Source: Anolis sagrei
Taxonomy: Eukaryota > Chordata > Lepidosauria > Squamata > Anolidae
DNA: 64,000 nucleotides
NCBI RefSeq assembly: GCF_037176765.1
Contig: NC_090023.1
Coordinates: 149,122,366-149,186,365 of the forward strand
Direction of reading: 5' to 3'
In this document: one piece after another, positions 36,591 through 61,921 of the stretch
Layout of the letters: each line of letters starts with the position of its first letter
Numbering within the stretch: position 1 is the first letter of the stretch
Translations under genes and position numbers: made by a program
Notes under the pieces: generated by a model
What the model was told of the DNA's origin: nothing
Databases searched by the model: none
Seen by the model: only the letters and a program-made list of their open reading frames with translations

Positions 36591-38495
36591 GTCTAACTCA
36601 AATGAGTAAGAGTGCCCAGAGGTCTATGAAATGCAAGGCACCTATATCACAGCTTGTCTATACTTCAGCTTTGTGCTTGACACATGGCAAAATCAAGGTT
36701 TGATTTTTGAATTTTTAAAAATCAAATATTTAGAGTCATAAATGCAGAACTTGGATGTGATACTGACACTGTGACATAAAAGAATTGAGAAATGTAATGA
36801 ATGTTGAGGTACTGTTAAATACAATTCAGTCTAAAAAGACCTACTCATGGATAACAACTGGTTACTCTTTCAGGTTTAGTGAAAGACCACTCTTAAATTC
36901 TGTACAGTGTCTTGAATTCAAGTATAAAAGTCCTTAAATATGCAGAATTGCAACAGCATGTTTGAGGGTTTTAAGCAGTCTGAAACATTCATTTTCAAAT
37001 AATCCATTGTTTACTTTTTGCAAGTCCTCCCACTCTTAAAATAATGAAGCTATTGACATTACACAGTAATGTAGGAATGGGTTCTAGTATTGCTTTTTGG
37101 TTTGTTAAAGTGTAGGTTACACACTACTGATGAACATCCAAACTCCTAAACGAGTTTGAACATCCTTGAACATCCAAACTCCTAAACGAACTCTTCTGAG
37201 GCTTTCCACACTTCATTCCTCTGCACTGGTGGTCAATTTTGAGACAAAAACAAACAGCGAAAGCATTACAAGCCTGTCCTCTTTCTGCTCAATGTTCCTG
37301 CTGCACCAAGTTGCTTTGGGTTACAAGCAAAACAAAAGACAAGCCATAGAGTAAAAACTTACAGAAGTCAAGTTTCCATAACTTCATATTTATACCTTAT
37401 TACTAATTGATCAAATCCTATGTGTATTTTCATTGTGTCAGTTTCACTTTTACCTGAGGGCAAGACTTCAGCTATAATGAGAATGGAAGTGGTTTGCACG
37501 GAGCAATCCTTATTATCAACATACAGGAGTTTTCAAAATGATGGACCCAATTACAAAGAGATATTTCATGATGATATTTCAGCATGCTACAATTACACTA
37601 AGAGATGCAATTGTTGTAATGAGTTATCAAGTTTTACTAATCACTTTGTGTCACAAACAAATCTAAGAAATGATTCCATAAATGGAGAACATCTCATTCA
37701 GTCTTGAGTTGTGGGGTCACCACCTTGCAAGTGACTGAAGATATGGGTTATTTGTGCCACATATGCACAATCTGTCCATAGACTGCAATTTCAGAGAGAA
37801 AGTTCACCTTGTTTATTTTCCTGTAATGCTATGTATCCTTTGTAAAATTATTTGGTGTTTATGTTAAACGAAGGGGTCAAGCTTTCACAGTATCCAAAGC
37901 GTCTTGAAGTAATAGAGGATTCGAAATATCTTGGCAAAGGATTTCCTTACCTGTACAAACCAGCCCAAAGACTATTGGCATCATCAGATGCAGTCTTCTC
38001 TCTGTCTTCTCCCTATTTCTCTATGCTTTTGAAATGGATTCCCACAGAGTCCATCACATGATGCAAGGCAACTTCTGGTGGGGCTTCATGGGACTTCCGT
38101 TTTGGCAGCGTAGAGAAACAGAGCCCAGGTGGTTCCTTTTGAGAGGTTGGGTGTTACAGGATTCCAAATGACACAAAGTGGGGGAAAGACGGACCTGAAG
38201 GGGGAAAGGACATGGGATGGAAGAAAACAGACCTGGATGGGAGGGAACTGAGTTGAGATGGTCCTCTCCGAAGTCCCAAACTTTCCTTCCGCTCTTATGA
38301 TGAGGTCCTTAGTGGTGTCTTCATATCCATTCAGCAACCTTTACTAATTGCCAGATAAAATCATTTTGTTCGTTTATTTGTACCCATGATTCCCCTCCTT
38401 GGGAAATGAGCGGTATTTCTGCATTAACACCTGACATGCTGGTCTAGTTGCTTTGCTCGCATTGCCAAGCAAGACAGCAATATGGTGAAAAGCAG
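36591..38495. other. intergenic; small tandem duplication at 37,132-37,195
   Basis: 'gaacatccaaactcctaaacga' (22 bp) occurs twice at about 37,132 and 37,168. A 95-codon frame at 37,420 has no recognisable domain. A stretch at about 38,050-38,130 resembles the unnamed sequence at 10,640. Confidence 0.4.
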
Positions 38496-39420
38496 TTAAG
38501 TAACTTTATTTGTAACCTGCCCTATCTCTCTGAGGGGACTCAGGGCAGTTTTCAGCAAAGGATGGCAAACAGTCAAACAGTCAATGCCATGATACAATAC
38601 AAAATAAATGAATAACCCCAAGAATAAAATCTAAAACAATTACAATAACTACTTCATAAATTTAAATAATTAAAAATATGAATCTAATTAAGCCAATGAA
38701 GTAGCCACGAAGTTTAAAAACAGCTGCAAATTAACTAAGCCATTTTTATATAATTTATTCACCACCAGTAAACCAGAGTAAGGTGCTATGTTCTAGCCAA
38801 CATTGCTACTCCTCCTCTTATAGGCTAGAGAACAAATATATGTTTTGAGTAGTTTTTTAAGGCAGAGGAGGGGAGGGGCCATTTTTACTTTCTTTAGGAA
38901 GAGAGTTCCAGAGGCAGGGGGCAATCACAGAGAAGACTTCCTCTCTCATTCCTACCAGCTGTGCTTGAAACGGGGGTAGGAGCAGGGCCTCCTCCACTGA
39001 CCACAGTGCCCGGACTGGTTTATATAAGGAGATGTGGTTTATCAGATAATCCGGGCCAGAACTGTTTAGGGCTTTAGAGGTAATGGCCAGCAATTTGTAT
39101 TTAGTCCGGAAGCAGACCGGCAGCCAGTGGAGCTGATGCAACATGGGAGTAGTTCTCTTCCTTTACAGGGCTCCAATTAGTAACCTGGCTGCCAATCTCT
39201 GAACCAGTTGAAGCTTCTGTACTATCTTCAAAGGCAGCCCCACATAGAGGGCATTGCAGTAGTCCAAATGGGATGTGACTAAGGTGGGGATTACCATGGC
39301 AAGATCTGGCATCTCAAGTTACAGGTGCAGCTGGCACAAAAGTTTTCATTGTGCAAAGGTGCTCCTGACCACTGCTGACACCTGAGGTTCCAGGGTCAAC
39401 AATGATGTTCTAAGCTACTT
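38496..39420 (-). mobile_element. L2/CR1-superclade LINE, 5'-truncated
   Basis: The reverse strand encodes LHWLPVCFRTKYKLLAITSK, then ALNSSGPDYL..RALWSVEEALLLPPFQAQ and FSVIAPCLWNSLPKE (39,144 down to about 38,870), the conserved C-terminus of L2/Rex/CR1-type ORF2. The 3' UTR runs to 38,496 with 'tctctgaggggactcagggc'. The segment from 39,144 to 39,420 continues upstream with the same family's non-ATG coding. About 0.9 kb remains. Confidence 0.8.
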
Positions 39421-39641
39421 GAAGGAAGAAGAGGCTAAAACACTAATTATTTCTTATTCAGATATTACTTCAAAGTGTTGCTCCTGTCTGCCAGCCAACT
39501 GGAGAACTGCAGCAACAAAAACAGAATGTAAAGCCAAAATGCACAATTGTTCTCATGGAACTTTTATAGTCTTCTCAAATTTTATGTTGGCACTCTCATC
39601 TTTCTCTAGTTTGAATGCAGTCAGATAGGTTCCCTTTAAAG

Positions 39642-39759
39642 CAGTAGTTCCCAACCTTTGATCCTTCAGGTGTTTTGGATTTCAGTCCCAATTCCCAACA
39701 GTTGGTAAGCTGGCTGGGATTTCTGGGAATTGAAGTCTAAAACACTTGGAGGACCACTG
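39642..39759. mobile_element. foldback element (family B) with exact 8-bp duplication
   Basis: 118 bp: 'cagtagttcccaacctttg' and 'ggaccactg' ends, interior 'gttttggatttcag' opposite 'tgaagtctaaaac'. 'ctttaaag' is exact at 39,634-39,641 and 39,760-39,767, which places this family in the hAT superfamily. Confidence 0.88.
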
Positions 39760-39767
39760 CTTTAAAG

Positions 39768-40723
39768 GTTTTAAAATGGTAAGATCAGAATGAATCCAAA
39801 TTTGGTAACTCACTGTTAGAAGGGGTAGAGACAGGTTATGTGTTAACAGGGTTCATAGCTCTGTTCCTGTTCACCTGGAATGAGATAATAGGTTTCAGCT
39901 GGCCAAGCAATGGGTGCCCAGGGGTGTTGACACAGCCGCAATGGATTCTCAGGGAGGGGGCCTGATAGGGTAATTGGGATTATAAAGTGTTCCCAGGGAT
40001 AAGACTTGATAGTATCTTGGGAAACACCCCATGGGTCGTCTTAAACCTGCTATAAAGCTCCTGTTATTGTGAAGGGATTATGTTTCTTTGTGGTCCAAAT
40101 GATCATATATCAGATTTCTCAAATAAATATTCCTGGTGAGTGTGTGTATATGCTTGTGCAACTTTGGTGAGTTCATTTGGAAGTCACCTGAAACTGGGGA
40201 AAAGGTCATTTGCAGTCTTCATTTTCTAGATGCGCTTAGAACAAAGGTTTTGGGGTTCTGGTGTTTCAATAATATATTTAGCTCATTGGCATCTTGATCA
40301 AACTCTGATGTTGCTTTGATACACAGTTCCTTCTCTTCATCTGTGATATGTTGGAAGGTATGCAAGTGCCCTCCAATGATCCCAACAGGGATTTAGGAGG
40401 CGTGACAATGACAATAAGGCACTAGAAGACAAAATATTACGCACCAATTGACCTGGGTTCTGCTTTTGCATCATCAGCATAAAACAAAGCATCATCAGAC
40501 TTGTGAATGATTGTGAGCTGGCTCTGGAGGTTATGGGAACTGTAGTCCATAAACTAAAATCTCCAAGCTTCCCCCTCCCATCAGACAACAGACAAAAACC
40601 TGATTTATATCAAAAGTTAGAGCTCCATTACAGAACTTTCAGTGTTTCACATAGAAATAAAAATTATTTTTTGCATGCTCAAAACATTCTGTATACATTA
40701 TTATTCCATTATATCCATAAACT
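39768..40723. other. intergenic; LTR-like base pattern at 39,815-40,190
   Basis: 'gctataaagctcc' and 'caaataaatattcctgg' follow each other about 70 bp apart, as TATA-like and poly(A) motifs do in an LTR, but no flanking duplication or ends could be fixed. Confidence 0.25.
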
Positions 40724-40733
40724 ACTCTTCAAT

Positions 40734-41550
40734 GAAAATTGCTGGGAGAAACATTAACAACCTCAGATATGCAGATGACACCACTCTGATGGCCGAAAGC
40801 GAGGAGGAGGAGCTGAGGAGCCTTCTAATCAAGGTGAAAGAAGAAAGCGCAAAAGCCGGGTTGCAGCTAAACGTCAAAAAAACCAAGATTATGGCAACAA
40901 GAATGATTGACAACTGGAAAATAGAGGGAGAAACCGTGGAGGCCGTGACAGACTTTGTATTTCTAGGTGCAAAGATTACTGCAGATGCAGACTGTGGCCA
41001 GGAAATCAGAAGACGCTTACTTCTTGGGAGGAGAGCAATGTCCAATCTCTATAAAATAGTAAAGAGTAGAGACATCAGACTGGCAACAAAGATCCGCCTA
41101 GTCAAAGCCATGGTATTCCCTGTAGTCACCTACGGATGTGAGAGCTGGACCTTAGGGAAGGCTGAGCAAAGGAAGATCGATGCTTTTGAGCTGTGGTGCT
41201 GGAGGAAAGTTCTGAGAGTGCCTTGGACTGCGAGAAGATCCAACTAGTCCATCCTCCAGGAAATAAAGCCCGACTGCTCACTGGAGGGAAAGATACTAGA
41301 GACAAAGTTGAAGTACTTTGGCCACATCATGAGGAGACAGCAAAGCCTAGAGAAGACAATTATGCTGGGGAAAGTGGAAGGCAAAAGGAAGAGGGGCCGA
41401 CCAAGGGCAAGATGGATGGATGGCATCCTTGAAGTGACTGGACTGACCTTGAGGGAGCTGGGGGTGGTAACGGCCGACAGGGAGCTCTGGCGTGGGCTGG
41501 TTCATGAGGTCACGAAGAGTCGGAGACGACTGAACGAATGAACAACAACA
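40734..41550 (+). mobile_element. BovB (RTE) LINE, 5'-truncated, recent
   Basis: One frame runs through the reverse-transcriptase catalytic box (NLRYADDTTLMAESEEEELR), 'LQLNVKKTKIMATRM', 'VTDFVFLGAKITADADC', 'RRLLLGRRAM', 'VTYGCESWTLGKAEQRKIDAF', and the C-terminal 'ELWCWRKVLRVPWTARRSN' and 'KYFGHIMRRQQSLEKTIMLGK', up to 'TKSRRRLNE'. This is the BovB consensus order. One in-frame TAG (41,245-41,247) replaces the usual Gln after RRSN; the frame then continues to 41,541. The tail 'gaacgaatgaacaacaaca' is the BovB 3' end. 'actcttcaat' is an exact 10-bp target duplication at 40,724-40,733 and 41,551-41,560. The near-intact frame and perfect duplication indicate a young insertion. Confidence 0.95.
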
Positions 41551-41560
41551 ACTCTTCAAT

Positions 41561-42887
41561 CAAATTTGGATGGTACTAAGTATAGGGCAAATAGTAGATT
41601 GTTACAGGTGGAAAGAGCTCAAAGTCCTTGTCTCTTGGTCCTGCCAAATAGTCAAATAGGTTCCTTCTAATTATGATCTAGTCTGGATCCATCTCATTGA
41701 ATCCAAAAAGGAGAAATTTACTTTATGGAGAGCAGGAATTATTTAGGCAGTGATGAAAAATTCAATACAGCCCCGGAGGGATCTATGTCCTCATGAATCT
41801 CTCATCCCCCTTCATCCATTTTATCCTTGCTGCTGTTTTACGATGATGAAATACAGTGATATTGTAAATGTTTGTAGTAATGTGACATGGCAATTTTCTT
41901 CTAAACTGGCAGTAAGACATAAGCATGAACTATTTTCAATAACTCCGGAATAGTATTTGCAATAAATGTTGTGAGTATGCAACCTCTCCCTGGAGCCTAA
42001 ACACTGGAGGAGGTTACTGTGTTTAGTACATCAGTGGGAGAAAAATTATGAAGCTTTAAAGAATGATTTTCCCCCTTGCAGCAGTGCTAGTCAATCAATA
42101 ATCTCGCTGCTAACTCTGGGGAGAGTTTTTAGTTGCCTTCATAAAATATTTTAATTATCTAAAAATCATAAAATATAAGTAGGCACAATTTTCTTGTAAC
42201 TCAGGAGAGTAATATGAACAATAAGAAAAGATAAATGTTTTCTTTTCCATGAACTTAAATCATTCTCGAAAATGTAATGCAGGGAACAAAACCCATGAGT
42301 TATTGGCAATATTTATGTTTGCAATAATAGGAATAAATATTGGAACAGCTAGTTATGCACTCATCCACACTGTAGAGCAAGATAAATACCTTTCTCAGAA
42401 ATTGTACATTAATTCTTCTCTTTTGTGCCTTTATGACTGATTATTTCTTCTTTTTTAAATGCTGCTTGTATGCTAAGCCTTCTAAACAGAAGCATTCTAT
42501 CTGATGTTCCCAGATCCTGGTAACCATAAAATTCAAGTGACCCGAGTTATGAAATAAGCCATTGCAAAATTAACACAAGGACTAGAAAGACATGTAATTG
42601 CTTTTAGTGGCTTCATTTGCGGAGACATAGCACCTACCCAGCCAGTTTGTAAGCATGAATTTTAAACTTGTTTCCTTTGTTTAATCTCTTTTGAGTATTT
42701 TAATATGTATTTTATAGAAATATGTTTTAATATGTATCTTTTATAAAATACATATTATGTGTATTTGTGATATTTTTACAACGTGTATGGGGTTTAATTA
42801 TTCTGTAATAAATTATTCCTCGAGGCGCGTAAGAAATAAAATTTATCATCATCATTATCATCGTTGTTGTCATTATTATTTGAAACA
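41561..42887. other. intergenic, nothing recognised
   Basis: AT-rich DNA. A local near-duplication of 'atgttttaatatgtat' is seen at about 42,705-42,745. A (CAT)n/(GTT)n tract at 42,846-42,880 forms the tail of the next element. Confidence 0.4.
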
Positions 42888-43140
42888 CCACAAGATTAGT
42901 ACACAACAAACAAGGTCACTATGCTGGCTGTTGTATTGGAACACACATCAGATATTTCCCAAGTGTCTAGGACTGTGTGATGTATCGGTGAATAATGTGT
43001 ACAGATCCCACTAGGATGCCCTTTGGCAGCTGACAGATGGTAATTTTGTTAGTGCTGATTGTGTTTAAGTGCAGGCCATGGTCTTTAGGCACTGCACCCA
43101 GTGTGCCAATCACCACTGGAACCACCTTTATTAGCTTGTG
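42888..43140 (-). mobile_element. R4-like LINE 3' fragment, copy 2
   Basis: The reverse strand reads VVPVVIGTLGAVPKDHGLHL, then NKITICQLPKGILVGSVHII, then 'cacacagtcctagacac' and 'gtgtactaatcttgtgg', ending in an ATT-rich tail on the left. Same family as 26,790 and the copy immediately to the right. Confidence 0.65.
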
Positions 43141-43144
43141 CCAT

Positions 43145-43545
43145 AGTCATTATTATTATTTTACTGACACAAAAACACGGTATGTCACAACAAACAAGAT
43201 CTGCAAGCTGGATTTCATATCATAAAATCACAAATAGAACACTTCCCAAGCGTTTAGGACTGTGTGATGTATTTTCAAATGATGTGCGCAGATCCAAGTA
43301 AGGCGGCCTTTTGCAGTTGACAGATTGTGATTTTGTCAATGTTCATTGTTTCCAAATGCCGGCTGAGGTCTTTTGGCATGACACCCAGTGTGCCAATGAC
43401 CACTGCGATCACCTGTACTGGTTTATGCCAGAGCCTTTGCAGTTCCATTTTGAGGTCCTGATAACGGCTGAATTTTTCCTGTTTTTTTCTCTCAATGTGA
43501 CTGTCACCTGGTATGGCGACATCTGTAATGGATTGATAAACATCT
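43145..43545 (-). mobile_element. R4-like LINE 3' fragment, copy 3
   Basis: The reverse strand encodes [20 protein letters not shown], then [20 protein letters not shown] and VVIGTLGVMPKDLSRHLETM, then 'caagatctgcaagctgg' and a TAA-rich tail at 43,148-43,160. Lies head to tail with the copy at 42,888, both on the minus strand, and is the best preserved of the three. Confidence 0.7.
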
Positions 43546-43571
43546 CTAATGGATTGACACTACTAAGATCA

Positions 43572-43596
43572 ACCCTAACCCTAACCTTAACCTTAC
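43572..43596. repeat. short interstitial telomere-like repeat
   Basis: 'aaccctaaccctaacc' followed by two diverged 'ttaacc' units at the edge of the LINE copy. About four CCCTAA-type units, too few to imply a chromosome end. Confidence 0.6.
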
Positions 43597-43923
43597 ACAT
43601 ATTTCAAGAAAATCTTCCTCCTTCCCTTTGGGGATTTTTGGACTGGCTTAGTAGTGTAAATCCATTACAGTTGATCTTCAAGCATGGCTTTGGGACAGAA
43701 CCTCCATAAATATTCAGTGGTATGACCTCTGCAGGGAAAAGGACCCTGTGAATTCTTTTGCAGCTTCCAAGACCATCAGTCATGATGTCCTTTTCTATAA
43801 GCTCTTCCAAGTTAGGTACTGAAGGCACTGCACAGAAAAATAATTCCCAAGGATGGTGCCAGGGGATCATGGTTTGAATTGTCAGCAGTCATGCTTTGGG
43901 ATCTCACAGATCTTTCCTTATTG

Positions 43924-43942
43924 GGGGGGGGGGGGGGGGGGA
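43924..43942. repeat. poly-G run
   Basis: About 19 consecutive G (C on the minus strand). Confidence 0.9.
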
Positions 43943-44127
43943 GATAAATTTCAGGCTCTCAAGAAGTGAATCTGACAAACGGGACCAGCAATTCTCTCCC
44001 ACCCAACCCCCAAATGTACCAGAACCTAGTACCACTGTTGGTCTCCATCTGTTTTAGTACTGATCTAAATAGTTGGATTGGCACCATAGCATAAATGTTA
44101 CTGAGATTATCTTGTTTTTCATTAGTA

Positions 44128-44348
44128 TCCCCTTTGGTGTACTAGTTAAAGTGTTGGCCTAGAACTGAGGAAATCCTGATTCCAGTCCTCGCGGAGCCAT
44201 GAAATCTATAGGGTGGCCTCATGCTTATCATTCTCAGCCTGGCCTACATCTACACACGGTTGTGATGATATTAAAGGAGGGAAGCAGAGCCATGCACACC
44301 AGCCACAGCTCAAGGGAAACAGGATGTGTGATAAATGAATAAACATGC
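44128..44348 (+). mobile_element. MIR/CORE-like tRNA SINE, old
   Basis: 'ggtgtactagttaaagtgttgg' (box A-like), 'gattccagtcctcgcggagccatg' (box B-like), 'tctcagcctggcctacatc' and 'ggttgtgatgatattaaagg', ending 'gataaatgaataaac'. The order matches tRNA-headed SINEs with an L2-type tail. Lies downstream of the COMTD1 stop, possibly within its 3' UTR region in antisense. Confidence 0.5.
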
Positions 44349-44723
44349 TCAGGTGGGTTTAAGACTGTGCCCCTGTCTCATTTTTCACTACCAGTCGGGC
44401 TACTTCATACACCATTCCTTTCTAAATTATGCTAGTAAGACAACAAAAACACTCACCCCATTTATCTGTGAAAATTTATATTGAGATGCACAATTTCTCT
44501 GTGTCCTAAGAAAGAGTTGGTCATGATTGTAGGCACTTAAACATCAGATCAAGTGACCATTTGCCCCTCTTTAGTTTATAACATAATTTCTGTCCTAAGG
44601 TATTTGGTGGAGGCAAGGTCAAAACAGACATCATCTTGTATTCCTCGACATTATCCTCGCTGAGTTGGGGGTGGATGTTTCCGGGGGCTTCTTCATGTGC
44701 CATAATCTTCATTGCTTTCTCCA

Positions 44724-59819
<15,096 letters not shown>

Positions 59820-59993
59820 TTTGCGGCTGAGGAGAGGCAGCGGGCGCGTGAGAACTCGCTTCCCGGAGGAAGAAGGCGGGAAGGAGGCGGAGCGCCTGGG
59901 TCACGTGCGCCTTCATTCATGAAACCGGGCCTGGAGGGAGAGCGGCCCCTGCTGGCCCACGGCGGCATTGCCGTTCCCAGGAGAAATGTAGAA

Positions 59994-60402
59994 TTTTTCC
60001 GGGCTATATGGCCATGTTCTAGAGCAGTGGTTCTCAACCTGTGGGTCCCCAGGTGTTTTGGCCTACAACTCCCAGAAATCTCAGCCAGTTTTCCAGTTGT
60101 TAGGATGTCTGGGAGTTGAAGGCCAAAAACATCTGGGGACCCCAGGTTGAGAACCACTGTTCTAGAGGCATTTTCTCCTGATGTTTCACCTGCATCTATG
60201 GCAAGCATCCTCAGAAGTAGTAAGGTCTGTTGGAAGTAGGAAAATGGGTTTATATACTTCCAACAGACCTCACTACCTCTGAGGATGCTTGCCATAGATG
60301 CAGGTGAAACGTCAGGAGAAAATGCCTCTAGAACATGGCCATATAGCCCAAAAAAACCTACAACAACCCAGTGATTCCGGCCATGAAAACCTTCGACAAT
60401 AC
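59994..60402. mobile_element. Penelope-like foldback with 12-bp target duplication, host of a hAT insertion
   Basis: Inverted arms of the terminal repeat meet at about 60,250 ('gtttatatacttccaacagacc'). Flanked by exact 'agaaatgtagaa' at 59,982-59,993 and 60,403-60,414. The left arm lacks its outer part, as in the copy at 12,844. A hAT foldback sits inside the left arm. About 165 bp upstream of the COMTD1 start codon. Confidence 0.88.
60025..60159. mobile_element. hAT foldback element (family A) nested in Penelope-like copy
   Basis: Exact 8-bp duplication 'ttctagag' at 60,017-60,024 and 60,160-60,167, made from the host element's own 'atgttctagaggcat' sequence. Proves order: Penelope-like first, hAT second. 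Confidence 0.93.
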
Positions 60403-60464
60403 AGAAATGTAGAACTTCTCAAAATATGTTGTGCGCTTTCCAATTTGTATCGACCCTATAAGGG

Positions 60465-61757
60465 TGTATTGTCGAAGGCTTTCATGGCCAGAATCACTAG
60501 GTTGCTGTAAGTTTTTTCGGGCTATATGGCCATGTTCCGGAGGCATTCTCTCCTGACGTTTCGCCTGCATCTATGGCAAGCATCCTCAAAGGTAGTGAGG
60601 TCTGTTGGAACTAGGAAAATGGGTTTATATATCTGTGGAATGACCAGGGTGGGACAAAGGACTCCTGTCTGTTGGAGCTAGGTGTGACTGTTTCAACTGA
60701 CCACCTTGATTAGCATTTGATGGCCTGGCAGTGCTGGGGCACCATGGAAAAAGAAAATAGAGGAAGAATGCCTTTTCTAGATGTCCTAGTCATCTGTAAA
60801 CCAGATCAACAATTGGGTCACACCATTTACAGAAAACCCACACACACAGATAGATATCTACATAAAAACTCCAACCATCTCCCAAGTCAAAAAAGAAGCA
60901 CCATTAAAGCCTTGGCAGATTGTGCAAAAAGAATCTGCGAACCCCACCTCCTCCAAGATGAACTGAACCACCTCAACTGGGCTCTCCAGGCCAATGGATA
61001 CTCCACCTCAGACATCAGAAGAGCTGCAAGACCAAGAACAAGCCACGAGAGTAAAGACAAAAATCCACCCAGAGGAAAAGTGTCTTTGCCATACATCAAG
61101 GGAACCACTGACCGCATAGGGAAGCTGATGAGGAAACACAACAGCTGTGGACAAGTCTACATAGGGACCACCAAACGCAGCGCCCAGACACGCATCAAGG
61201 AACATGAAAGGCACTGCAGACTCCTTCAACCAGAGAAGTCAGCCATAGCAGAGCACCTGATGAACCAGCCTGGACACAGCATATTATTTGAGAACACAGA
61301 AATGCTGGACCACACCAACAACCACCACGTCAGACTACACAGAGAAGCCATTGAAATCCACAAGCATGTGGACAATTTCAACAGAAAGGAAGAGACCATG
61401 AAAATGAACAAAATCTGGCTACCAGTATTAAAAAAACTCTAAAATTACAACAGCAAAACAACAGAGAGTAAACAATCAGGGACATCAAATCACCTCTCAA
61501 CAAAATATCCCCCCCCCCCCAGACACTTCCAAGCCATTAAATGCTAATCAAGGTGGTCAATTGAAACATTCACACCTAGCTCCAGCAGACAAAAGTCCTT
61601 TGTCCCACCCTGGTCATTCCACAGATATATAAACCCATTTTCCTACTTCCAACAGACCTCACTACCTCTGTGGATGCTTGCCATAGATGCAGGTGAAACG
61701 TCAGGAGAAAATGCCTCTAGACCATGGCCATATAGCCCGAAAAAACCTACAACAACC
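60465..61757 (+). mobile_element. Penelope-like element with inverted terminal repeats and GIY-YIG frame (internally shortened)
   Basis: Left arm 60,465-60,716 and right arm about 61,541-61,757 are inverted copies ('gctttcatggccagaatcac', 'ctgacgtttcgcctgcatc', 'ttatatatctgtggaatgacc' and complements). Between them is one open frame (60,717-61,442). Its first half, MPFLDVLVICKPDQQLGHTI and YRKPTHTDRYLHKNSNHLPS, is the end of the Penelope-type reverse transcriptase. Its second half, CGQVYIGTTKRSAQTRIKEH, AEHLMNQPGHSILF and REAIEIHKHVDNFNRKEE, is a GIY-YIG endonuclease with the VYIG, Arg and Glu positions. The N-terminal ~two thirds of the usual protein is absent. Fairly young. Confidence 0.88.
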
Positions 61758-61758
61758 A

Positions 61759-61921
61759 GGTACCTATTGATTTATTCAAATTTGCATGTTTTTGAAATAT
61801 TAGGTTGGCAGGAGCTGGGGCTAACAGCAGGAGCTCACCACACTCTCCAAAACTGAACTACTGACCTCTCGGTCAGCAAGTTAAGCAGCTCAGCGGTTTA
61901 ACCCGTTGTGCTCCCAGAGGG
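61759..61921 (-). mobile_element. Sauria-type SINE head, minus strand, 3' half missing
   Basis: The reverse strand has 'gagcacaacgggttaaaccg', 'ctgagctgcttaacttgctg', 'accgagaggtcagtagttca', 'gtgagctcctgctgttagcc' and 'aacatgcaaatttgaataaa'. The tRNA-like head (boxes A and B) and mid region are present, but the tail half is absent and its break abuts the Penelope-like arm at 61,757. Confidence 0.82.

Noticed and set aside
37420-37707. 95-codon frame
   Set aside because: AT-rich intergenic setting, no domain, no promoter or splice support.
43572-43596. Telomere-like CCCTAA repeat as a chromosome end or fusion point
   Set aside because: Only about four units, two of them diverged.
43900-44723. 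COMTD1 poly(A) signal
   Set aside because: I found no convincing AATAAA on the minus strand close to the stop, so the 3' UTR end is left unmarked.
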